Source of the DNA: Pseudomonadota bacterium
GTDB lineage: Bacteria; Pseudomonadota; Alphaproteobacteria; Rhizobiales; Beijerinckiaceae
Direction of reading: 5' to 3'
DNA length: 6,053 nucleotides
Assembly (NCBI GenBank): GCA_021780015.1
Contig: JAJXZN010000049.1
Location: 1 to 6,053 of the forward strand
The translations under genes and the position numbers were made by a program. Numbering within the stretch: the first letter of the stretch is position 1; every line of letters begins with the position of its first letter. Positions 1 to 4,724 of the stretch are shown piece after piece. Under the pieces are notes generated by a model. That model had not been told where the DNA came from, searched no databases, and saw nothing but the letters and a program-made list of their open reading frames with translations.

Positions 1-152
1 AGGATCAGCTTTGCGCTTTCACCGCGGCGGGCTATGGCGGCGCCGGTAGCCCCGACCATGCCGACGCGGCGATCTGGGCGCTGACCTATCTCTTCGAGCT
101 TGCCGACGGCACCGGCATCATCGAATTCTACCGGCGCGAGACGAACCGGTAG
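1..152 (+). CDS. Phage terminase large subunit, C-terminal end (partial)
   Basis: The frame that opens two bases into the window reads 49 codons to a TAG at 150-152. The peptide begins DQLCAFTAAGYGG and contains SPDHADAAIWALTYL. This matches the conserved tail of the terminase large subunit nuclease domain (DQM-x-F-T ... SPDR-x-DALVWALTEL), whose Asp residues belong to the metal-binding nuclease site. The full protein would be the ATPase/nuclease motor that packages phage DNA into the prohead. The reading frame is open to its natural-looking end, so this end shows no damage. The stop lies three bases from the stop of the convergent minus-strand gene. Whether the upstream part is intact cannot be seen. 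Confidence 0.85.
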   Translation, partial: DQLCAFTAAGYGGAGSPDHADAAIWALTYLFELADGTGIIEFYRRETNR

Positions 153-155
153 CCC

Positions 156-338
156 TTACGTCGTCCAATAAAGAACGAAGGCGAGCAGCAGCGGCGCGCA
201 GACCGCGGCCGTGCGCGCCAGCGTGACGAATTTCCGATAGGTGCGCAGATGCGCGTCTTCGTCGGGCGATAGGGTCGAATCCGGCCGGTAAAGCGGCGCC
301 GTCTCGAACGCGGTCGCTTCATAATAAGCCAAAGCCAT
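156..338 (-). CDS. Small tail-anchored membrane protein, aa3-oxidase subunit IV-like motif
   Basis: Encodes 60 residues. The start at 338 is chosen over an upstream ATG at 374 because a near-perfect Shine-Dalgarno sequence (AAGGAGA, plus-strand 345-351) lies six bases before it. Residues 27-37 read EDAHLRTYRKF, followed by a hydrophobic segment at about 41-58 ending at the C-terminus. The H-x-x-T-Y-x-x-F pattern directly before one membrane helix resembles the short alphaproteobacterial aa3-type cytochrome c oxidase subunit IV family (PF07835). Members of that family are about 45-70 residues and have no known catalytic role. The N-terminal 20 residues, rich in Tyr, Ala and Glu, have no recognised match. 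The gene sits antisense between terminase and portal, which suggests a moron-type insertion expressed independently of the phage operon. Family membership is a motif-level inference; that it is a real gene is supported by the ribosome site. Confidence 0.62.
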   Translation of the reverse strand: MALAYYEATAFETAPLYRPDSTLSPDEDAHLRTYRKFVTLARTAAVCAPLLLAFVLYWTT

Positions 339-344
339 GTCCGT

Positions 345-351
345 TCTCCTT
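345..351 (-). promoter_or_regulatory. Strong ribosome binding site of the minus-strand membrane gene
   Basis: Read on the minus strand this is AAGGAGA, six bases upstream of the ATG at 338. It decides the start of the 60-residue protein against the longer alternative at 374. Confidence 0.75.
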
Positions 352-403
352 GGCTGATCCCGATGACGAATCAACCGGCCGGCCGCGGCGCGGTTCCGCC
401 CTT

Positions 404-408
404 AAGGA
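404..408 (+). promoter_or_regulatory. Ribosome binding site deciding the portal start
   Basis: AAGGA abuts the first in-frame ATG (409), which is too close to be used. It is six bases from the ATG at 415 and nine from the one at 418, so translation most likely begins at 415 or 418. Confidence 0.65.
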
Positions 409-414
409 ATGTTC

Positions 415-1524
415 ATGATGGAACGCGGTGCAGGCCAGCCGAGCTGGCCGCTCAGTCCCTATGAAGTCAGCGTGAGCTATGGCCAGCCCGGTGCGGCGGG
501 GCAGGGGGCCGATTGGTTCGGGCCGCTCGCGCCGATCACGCCGCTGGCGCCGCCCGAAGTCTCGGGCCGGCAATGGGATTATCCATCCGGCTATAATCTC
601 GCGACGACGCCGCGCATCGACGAGCCCGTCTCGTTTCATACCTTGCGCGGCCTTGCCGATGGCTATGATCTGCTGCGCCTCGTCATCGAGACGCGCAAGG
701 ATCAGATTGCGCGCCTTATCTGGTCGATCGGCCCGCGCAACAAGCAGCCGGGCGCCGACCCGCGCCTTGCGACGCTGCGTCAGTTCTTTGCCCGGCCGGA
801 CGGCTTGCATTCCTTCGGCGACTGGCTGCGGCTGCTGCTCGAAGAATTGTTCGTCATCGATGCGCCGACGCTTTATTTGCAGCGCGATCGCGGCGGCCGG
901 CTGACGGCGCTTCTGCCGCTCGATGGCGCGACGATCAAGCCGGTGATCGACGATTGGGGCCGCACGCCGCAGCCTTATGCCGAGAACGGCGCGACCGTCT
1001 ATCCCGTCGCCTATCAGCAGGTGCTGAAAGGCTATCCCGCCGTCAATTATTCGCTGCGGGACATTCTCTATCGGCCGCGCAATCTCCGCGTCAATCACGC
1101 CTATGGCTTGAGCCCGGTCGAGCAGATCATCACCAGCGTCAATATCGCGCTGCGCCGGCAGATGTATCTGCTCGACTATTTCACCCAGGGGAATATTCCC
1201 GACAGCCTGATCGGCGTTCCGGTGCGACTGGCGCTAGCGATCGCGCGCTTCGAATCCGGGTTGCGGATGTCCATGCGCGGCGCGGCCGGCGAGCGCGGCG
1301 CGATGCAGGTTCTCCCGCAGACCGCGCGCCAGGTCGGGGTGACGGGCAATCTCTACGGCGAGGCCGGGATCGAGGCCGGCGTGCGCTATCTCAAGCTCGC
1401 CTTGGCGCTGCATCGGCGGGACGGTTGGTGCGCCGTCGCCAGCGCCTATAATTTCGGCGTCTGGCGCAGCCCGCGCTGCACGCGCTATGGCCGCGCCGTC
1501 GTCGCCATGGCGGCTTTGCGATGA
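415..1524 (+). CDS. Chimeric protein: truncated phage portal fused to SLT lytic transglycosylase
   Basis: This frame encodes 369 residues from the ATG at 415. Residues about 1-267 are the N-terminal part of a tailed-phage portal protein: a Pro-rich leader, then a segment containing YDLLRLVIETRKDQIARL (about 84-101), DAPTLYLQRD, and the typical GLSPVEQIITSVN followed by YFTQGNIPDSLIG. The portal then stops; its remaining C-terminal part, including the channel and crown regions, is missing. From about residue 267 (GVPVRLALAIARFESG) the sequence is a complete SLT domain. It has catalytic Glu280 in ARFESG, the substrate-groove motif GAMQVLPQTA at about 296-305, and AYNFG at about 344-348, ending near the C-terminus. 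The SLT part would cleave the MurNAc-GlcNAc bond of peptidoglycan. No signal peptide is present. The gene overlaps the amidase by ATGA (1521-1524), which suggests translational coupling. A portal with SLT activity is not a known architecture, so this is most likely a deletion product. The portal half is presumably non-functional, while the SLT half keeps its key residues. Confidence 0.85.
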   Translation: MMERGAGQPSWPLSPYEVSVSYGQPGAAGQGADWFGPLAPITPLAPPEVSGRQWDYPSGYNLATTPRIDEPVSFHTLRGLADGYDLLRLVIETRKDQIARLIWSIGPRNKQPGADPRLATLRQFFARPDGLHSFGDWLRLLLEELFVIDAPTLYLQRDRGGRLTALLPLDGATIKPVIDDWGRTPQPYAENGATVYPVAYQQVLKGYPAVNYSLRDILYRPRNLRVNHAYGLSPVEQIITSVNIALRRQMYLLDYFTQGNIPDSLIGVPVRLALAIARFESGLRMSMRGAAGERGAMQVLPQTARQVGVTGNLYGEAGIEAGVRYLKLALALHRRDGWCAVASAYNFGVWRSPRCTRYGRAVVAMAALR

Positions 1525-2081
1525 CCTTCCTCGCCGAACCCAGGAGCTATACGCCGGCCGAATTCGCCGGGTTCGTCGAGACGCTGGCGTGGCAGGACTG
1601 GCGCCCGCGCTTCGTCACCCTGCACAATACCGGCGTGCCAAGTCTCGCAACCTGGCTCGGATCCTCGCATCCGGCCCGGCAAAGGATTGTTGCGCAGAAG
1701 CACTACGAGCGCGACATTTTGCACTGGCATTCGGGCGTCCACCTGTTCGTGGCACAGGATTTGATTTGGAACCTGTGTGATCTGACGCAAGTTGGCGTCT
1801 CCGTCTCGTGCTGGAATCATCTGACGCTCGGCGTCGAAATGATCGGCGATTACGCGACGGAAAGTTTTGACGAAGGGCCGGGCGCGCAAGTCCGCGACAA
1901 TATGGTCGCAGCGCTGGCAGCGTTACATCGCAAGCTTGAATTGCGGCCGGATGGCTTCAAGCTTGGCGTACGCGGACTGCATTTTCACAAAGAGTGCCGC
2001 CGCGATCATCACGATTGTCCGGGGAGGAATGTGGTCAAGGCCGACGTCGTCGCACGCGTACTCGCGCAAATGGCTGCCTAG
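1521..2081 (+). CDS. N-acetylmuramoyl-L-alanine amidase (Amidase_2/PGRP type), phage endolysin
   Basis: Encodes 186 residues, consistent with a single-domain phage amidase that cuts the MurNAc-L-Ala bond of peptidoglycan. Visible family features are FVTLHNT with the first zinc ligand His35, HWHSGVHLFV at about 68-77 (the usual W-x-x-G-x-H-x-F motif), LGVEMIGDY with Glu106, and HFHKEC-RRDHHDCPG near the end. In that last segment His163 and Cys166 are the expected second and third zinc ligands (family pattern H-x-x-C-P-G). All core zinc residues are kept, so the enzyme looks active. There is no signal peptide or wall-binding domain, so it would need a holin or other export route to reach the wall. 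The ATG overlaps the stop of the preceding SLT fusion by four bases. Adjacent glycan- and peptide-side hydrolases are consistent with a lysis module. Confidence 0.88.
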   Translation: MTFLAEPRSYTPAEFAGFVETLAWQDWRPRFVTLHNTGVPSLATWLGSSHPARQRIVAQKHYERDILHWHSGVHLFVAQDLIWNLCDLTQVGVSVSCWNHLTLGVEMIGDYATESFDEGPGAQVRDNMVAALAALHRKLELRPDGFKLGVRGLHFHKECRRDHHDCPGRNVVKADVVARVLAQMAA

Positions 2082-2128
2082 GCGGCATTTTCGTGGGGCG
2101 CTGATCCACACCACCAGCGGAGCTGAAA

Positions 2129-2404
2129 ATGAAAAAAGCAATAATCATCGCCAGCCTGATGCTCGGCCTGTCGGCGCTTGCCGCGGAGGCCAAGGACTTC
2201 ACCTGCCGCGGCGCCGGGCAATGCGTTTGCACGCAGACGCTCAATCCGAAATCAGTCATCGGCTACAATGCCACCGGCGACCAGGAAAGCGTCAACGTCA
2301 ACATCACCTGCATCAATATGAGCACGATGGCGGTTGCCTATTACACCGTGCGCAAGGAAGAGGGCCTCGGCGGGCAATATAACGGCGGCGAGCCCGGCCA
2401 GTGA
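2129..2404 (+). CDS. Small secreted Cys-containing protein of unknown function
   Basis: Encodes 91 residues. An N-terminal MKK plus hydrophobic core (residues 4-18) ending in AEA before Lys22 is a clear Sec signal peptide, leaving a mature chain of about 70 residues. The mature part has four cysteines (26, 32, 34 and 61), compatible with two disulfides, and several Asn/Thr-rich stretches. A GGAG ribosome site lies six bases before the ATG. I do not recognise the family. It lies between the amidase and the holin-like gene and has its own hairpin just downstream, so it may be a separately terminated unit or cargo gene. A periplasmic or secreted location is well supported; any link to lysis is only by position. 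Confidence 0.75.
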   Translation: MKKAIIIASLMLGLSALAAEAKDFTCRGAGQCVCTQTLNPKSVIGYNATGDQESVNVNITCINMSTMAVAYYTVRKEEGLGGQYNGGEPGQ

Positions 2405-2559
2405 TGCTCTTCAATTGATTTCATGCGAGGCGCCGGTTCGCGCCTCGCATTGATTTTTGCGACTTGAACGCGGGCGGTCCGCCCCGCGCCGACAGCCGTT
2501 TCTGGCTCGTGGCTCTCACCGCGCCGCGCGGTTCGCGGCAAATCACCGAAGGATCATTC
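2405..2559. other. Intergenic gap inside the lysis cassette
   Basis: This 155-bp gap, the largest in the window, holds the hairpin at 2423-2458. After it comes GC-rich sequence with imperfect short inverted repeats (for example GCCGCG/CGCGGC around 2523-2540). An AAGGA ribosome site lies at 2549-2553 for the gene starting at 2560. CTTGAA near 2463 resembles a -35 element, but I see no convincing -10 partner. Confidence 0.4.
2423..2458 (+). terminator. Probable Rho-independent terminator or attenuating hairpin
   Basis: ATGCGAGGCGC (2423-2433) pairs perfectly with GCGCCTCGCAT (2440-2450) around a six-base loop, followed by TGATTTTT. The 11-bp stem begins 18 bases after the stop of the secreted-protein gene. 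The T-run is interrupted by GA, so termination may be partial and let some transcript run into the next genes. Confidence 0.6.
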
Positions 2560-3060
2560 ATGCGCGCGCGCATCTTCTTTGCGGCGGCGATGACGCTTGT
2601 CGCGTCGTCTGCCTATGCCGCAAGCAACACGATTGTGACTGTCCCGTGGGGAGCGCTCGTCAGCGACATCCTTGCGGCCTTGCATCCGGCCGCCGTCTCG
2701 CTGGCAAGCCTCGCGCTGGCGTGGCTCGCGGCGCGGCTTGGGCCCGACATCGCGCGAGCCCTCCACGCCGCCCATATCGATCAGGTCATGACGCGCGCCA
2801 TCGAGGCGGGCTTCGCCCTCGTCGAAGGCGCGGAAAAGGGCAAAGTGCTCGAAATTCCGATCGCCAATGCGGTCCTGCGGCAGGCCGCGCAATATCTCGT
2901 CGCGCAAGCGCCGGGACTCTTCAAAGAGCTTGGCGACAATCTCGGACAAATGCTGATCGCACGGCTGTCGGCGGCGGGGGCGCTTCCCGCCGAGGCCAGC
3001 GCCGCCAATCTCGATCTTGCGCCGGCCGCGCATGTCGACGGCAAGGTGCCTCCGGCATGA
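2560..3060 (+). CDS. Holin-like signal/membrane protein (candidate phage holin)
   Basis: Encodes 166 residues from the ATG at 2560. That start is chosen because GAAGGA lies six bases before it and the product then begins with a signal-like segment (RARIFFAAAMTLVASSAYA). An upstream in-frame ATG at 2464 has no such site. After a possible cleavage at about 20-21 comes a second hydrophobic helix at about 33-59, then an amphipathic Ala-rich region (AHIDQVMTRAIEAGFALVEG, about 71-90; IANAVLRQAAQYLV, about 101-114). A membrane segment followed by a long soluble helix ending in an Ala/Pro tail is reminiscent of LLH-type phage holins and similar small proteins in rhizobial phage lysis regions. A holin would release the signal-less endolysins upstream. 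The assignment rests on topology and position, not on a diagnostic motif. The stop overlaps the next start (ATGA, 3057-3060). Confidence 0.6.
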   Translation: MRARIFFAAAMTLVASSAYAASNTIVTVPWGALVSDILAALHPAAVSLASLALAWLAARLGPDIARALHAAHIDQVMTRAIEAGFALVEGAEKGKVLEIPIANAVLRQAAQYLVAQAPGLFKELGDNLGQMLIARLSAAGALPAEASAANLDLAPAAHVDGKVPPA

Positions 3061-3350
3061 GCGCTTTTGCCACCGATATCGAGAAGATCGCAATGGCGCT
3101 TAAATACGCCTCGCAGATCAATTTCGGCGACGCGGCGCAGGCCTTCCAGAGCGCCAATCTCATCGGCGAACTCAAGACGGTGGACGATGTGCTGCGCGTG
3201 ATCGGCGTGTTTGTGCCGCCGGTCGCGATCGCCGCCGATGATCTCGCCGTGGCGCTCGGCGGCTTCGCGCTGCTGATGCGATTTTCCAACGGCAAAATCC
3301 CGCAAGTCACGCTCGACCTCGAACGAACGATTGAGGATCGTTTCGAGTAA
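3057..3350 (+). CDS. Small hydrophobic protein of unknown function in the lysis cassette
   Basis: Encodes 97 residues from an ATG that overlaps the preceding stop by four bases, so it is probably translationally coupled to the holin-like gene. The N-terminal 45 residues are amphipathic and soluble (SAFATDIEKIAMALKYASQI). Residues about 46-75 are largely hydrophobic (VLRVIGVFVPPVAIAADDLAVALGGFALLM) but broken by two prolines and DD, so they may form one or two weak membrane helices. The C-terminus is charged (LDLERTIEDRFE). I do not recognise a family. Coupling to the holin-like protein suggests an accessory role, such as an antiholin or second holin component; this is inference from position only. 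Confidence 0.65.
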   Translation: MSAFATDIEKIAMALKYASQINFGDAAQAFQSANLIGELKTVDDVLRVIGVFVPPVAIAADDLAVALGGFALLMRFSNGKIPQVTLDLERTIEDRFE

Positions 3351-3374
3351 AGCTCCAAATCGAAAGGACGAAGG

Positions 3375-3692
3375 ATGAAACGCGTTTTCTGCGCGGGCGC
3401 GCTGGCGCTTGCGTTCTGCCTCGGCGGTTGTGCCGGGTTCGATCAGGCGATCAATAATGCCGTGGCGTGGATCGACGCGCCGGCGACGCAGCAGGCCATC
3501 GGTTCGCTGAAGTCTGGCGTCACGGCTTTCACCTGCGCCGTCGCCGATGCGAGTGCCGTGGCGCAAGCGATCGAGGCGGGCGTTGGCGCCGGCCAATCGC
3601 TCATCGGCACCGACGGCAAGGTCTATGTCGCCTCGGCGGCTGTCTGCAACGCGCTCGGCGGCACGGTCGGCCCCAGGGCGGTCGTTCCGTAG
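3375..3692 (+). CDS. Small lipoprotein, candidate outer spanin-like component
   Basis: Encodes 105 residues. MKRVFCAGALALAFCLGGC is a lipoprotein signal peptide with lipobox LGGC and acylated Cys19. Ala at +2 predicts outer-membrane sorting if Lol rules apply. The mature part is Ala/Gly-rich, with two further cysteines (54 and 91) inside AFTCAVADAS and AAVCNALGG that could form a disulfide. It ends in a short Pro-containing tail. GGACGAAGG before the ATG is a good ribosome site. The next gene, a membrane-anchored coiled-coil protein, starts seven bases after the stop. A lipoprotein next to an anchored coiled coil in a lysis region recalls two-component spanins (Rz1/Rz), but here the lipoprotein comes first, is not nested, and is longer than typical Rz1. 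The lipoprotein call is firm; the role is inferred. Confidence 0.75.
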   Translation: MKRVFCAGALALAFCLGGCAGFDQAINNAVAWIDAPATQQAIGSLKSGVTAFTCAVADASAVAQAIEAGVGAGQSLIGTDGKVYVASAAVCNALGGTVGPRAVVP

Positions 3693-3699
3693 GCCGCCG

Positions 3700-4035
3700 A
3701 TGCCCAACGAATTCTGGCTGCCGCTCGTTGCCGGCCTCTTCGGCACAATGATCGGGTCGATCGCCACGATCTTGTCGGCACTGATCAATCGCCAGCCGAC
3801 GCTCGCCTCGGTTCTCGATTCACGCATCGCCACGCTGATGCAGATCTACGAGAAGACGATCGGCGAATTGCGGATGGAGATTGGGCGCCTGCAGGAGAAG
3901 ATCGACATTTACGAGAAGACGATCATCGATCTGCGCGATGATATCGCCCAGCTCGAAGCCAAGATCGACGTCTTGAAGGCGCGTCTCGCCGAATCGGCCT
4001 CTGGGCGGATCGCATTCCCCGCACCGGGCGAATAG
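3700..4035 (+). CDS. Membrane-anchored coiled-coil protein, candidate inner spanin-like component
   Basis: Encodes 111 residues. A single hydrophobic helix spans about residues 6-28 (WLPLVAGLFGTMIGSIATIL). A long heptad-patterned coiled coil follows at about 41-97, then a short Pro-rich tail. The coiled coil contains two adjacent 21-residue units (49-69 and 70-90) that both begin IYEKTI and end KID, encoded by a 63-bp tandem duplication. The start at 3700 follows the upstream stop by seven bases, with TAGG overlapping that stop as a weak ribosome site. An N-terminal anchor plus coiled coil next to a lipoprotein gene at the end of a lysis cassette fits an Rz-like inner spanin. However, the Arg after the membrane helix gives ambiguous topology, and a cytoplasmic coiled coil is possible. 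The terminator begins about 20 bp after the stop. Confidence 0.7.
   Translation: MPNEFWLPLVAGLFGTMIGSIATILSALINRQPTLASVLDSRIATLMQIYEKTIGELRMEIGRLQEKIDIYEKTIIDLRDDIAQLEAKIDVLKARLAESASGRIAFPAPGE
3844..3969 (+). repeat. 63-bp tandem duplication (two units) within the coiled-coil gene
   Basis: Units 3844-3906 and 3907-3969 each encode 21 residues, exactly three heptads. TACGAGAAGACGATC is identical in both copies (3847-3861 and 3910-3924). The protein copies share IYEKTI, then x-L-R, I-x-x-L and KID at the same places. The rest of the DNA has diverged, so the duplication is not recent. Confidence 0.75.
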
Positions 4036-4057
4036 ACGCGTTTTTGGTCCCGCCATT

Positions 4058-4093
4058 GCCCCCGTCCCGGTTCGCCGGGGCGGGGGCTTTTTT
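4058..4093 (+). terminator. Strong Rho-independent terminator closing the phage region
   Basis: GCCCCCGTCCCGG (4058-4070) pairs with CCGGGGCGGGGGC (4075-4087) over 13 bp with one G-T wobble, around a TTCG tetraloop, followed by six Ts (4088-4093). It lies 22 bp past the coiled-coil gene and isolates the peroxidase gene from phage transcription. Confidence 0.93.
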
Positions 4094-4109
4094 GATTCCG
4101 GCCGTGCGC

Positions 4110-4137
4110 TTGCGAAAGCTCCGGGTTTGGCATTAGA
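4110..4137 (+). promoter_or_regulatory. Possible sigma-70-type promoter of the peroxidase gene
   Basis: TTGCGA (4110-4115) and ATTAGA (4132-4137) are separated by 16 bp in the 77-bp stretch between the terminator and the peroxidase ATG. The match to consensus is only partial. Support comes mainly from position: the gene directly follows a terminator and needs its own promoter. Confidence 0.3.
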
Positions 4138-4170
4138 GCATGGCGCCCGCCGCAGACAGGATTAAAGAGT

Positions 4171-4650
4171 ATGGCCTCGATCTATGATTTTTCGGCCAAG
4201 ACCTTGGACGGCAAAGAAAAATCGCTTGCCGCCTTCCGCGGCGAGGTGCTGCTCATCGTCAATACCGCCAGCAAATGCGGATTCACCCCGCAATATGAGG
4301 GGCTTGAGGCGCTTTATCAAAAATATCACGGCAAGGGCTTCGACATTCTGGGCTTTCCCTGCAATCAGTTCGGCGGGCAGGAGCCCGGCGACGAGACCGA
4401 GATCGGCCAGTTCTGCGCATTGAATTACGGGGTGAGCTTTCCGATGTTCGCCAAGATCGAGGTCAATGGCGACGGCGCGCACCCGCTCTACCAATTTCTC
4501 AAAAGGGCGCAGAAGGGCTTTGCCGGGACCCAAGCGATCAAATGGAACTTCACCAAGTTCCTCATCGACCGGCAGGGGACTGTCGTCGCGCGGTTCGCAC
4601 CCCTCGTAAAGCCGGCCGAGATCGACCCCGAGGTCGCGCGCCTGCTTTAA
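4171..4650 (+). CDS. Glutathione peroxidase family thiol peroxidase (Cys type)
   Basis: Encodes 159 residues, the usual length for bacterial members (BtuE/BsaA/Gpo group). It reduces hydrogen peroxide and organic hydroperoxides in the cytoplasm. The family signature [16 protein letters not shown] holds the peroxidatic Cys36 (cysteine, not selenocysteine). The catalytic tetrad is complete: Cys36, Gln70 (GGQEPG), Trp125 and Asn126 ([12 protein letters not shown]). FPCNQFGGQ is also present. Cys82 (QFCALNYG) lies where thioredoxin-dependent family members carry the resolving cysteine, so thioredoxin rather than glutathione is the likely reductant; that is inference from the family. There is no signal peptide. 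The gene stands between the terminator and hisD, with 74 bp before hisD, so co-transcription with hisD is possible but not shown. Confidence 0.95.
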   Translation: MASIYDFSAKTLDGKEKSLAAFRGEVLLIVNTASKCGFTPQYEGLEALYQKYHGKGFDILGFPCNQFGGQEPGDETEIGQFCALNYGVSFPMFAKIEVNGDGAHPLYQFLKRAQKGFAGTQAIKWNFTKFLIDRQGTVVARFAPLVKPAEIDPEVARLL

Positions 4651-4724
4651 GGCCGGCCTCGACCGGGCGATTGCCATGCGGCGCCCGCGTGGCTAACAGA
4701 GAATTCCCTTCGAAAGGAAAGACT

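Larger units (their letters stand above)
1..4093. mobile_element. Defective prophage remnant (right-hand part)
   Basis: Terminase C-terminus, portal N-terminus, two peptidoglycan hydrolases, a holin-like protein, a lipoprotein and a membrane coiled-coil protein lie in phage order (packaging, portal, lysis) on the plus strand and end at a strong terminator. Capsid, protease, head-tail connector, tail and baseplate genes, expected between portal and lysis, are missing, and the portal gene is cut and fused to the SLT domain. The left border is outside the window. The right border is inferred to lie between the terminator (4093) and the peroxidase gene (4171), because the genes after it are housekeeping genes. 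No integrase, att repeat or tRNA target is visible here. An alternative is a reduced gene-transfer-agent-like element; the genes present cannot distinguish the two. Confidence 0.8.

Noticed and set aside
371..394. CCGGCCGG-rich palindromic stretch upstream of the portal as an operator or att site
   Set aside because: Short GC palindromes of this kind are common in high-GC DNA and no second copy is seen in the window.
409..414. ATG at 409 as the portal start
   Set aside because: The AAGGA ribosome site directly touches it, leaving no spacing. The ATGs at 415 and 418 are properly spaced.
319..1098. Long open minus-strand frame (259 codons) opposite the portal gene
   Set aside because: It is antisense to a clear portal sequence, very rich in Arg and Ala as expected for a high-GC shadow frame, and has no ribosome site or recognisable motif.
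2457..3056. Extended start for the gene at 3057-3350, giving a 297-residue protein
   Set aside because: The extra 200 residues are an Arg-rich out-of-frame reading of the holin-like gene. The overlapping ATGA at 3057 is the natural start.
2781..3833. Long minus-strand frame (350 codons) across the holin-like, coupled and lipoprotein genes
   Set aside because: It lies opposite three plausible plus-strand genes with signal peptides, a lipobox and ribosome sites. Its composition (Arg/Ala/Asp-rich) is that of a high-GC antisense frame.
4542..4724. Extended N-terminus of hisD overlapping the peroxidase gene
   Set aside because: The ATG at 4725 has a good ribosome site and gives the family-typical length, while the extension reads through the peroxidase gene in another frame.
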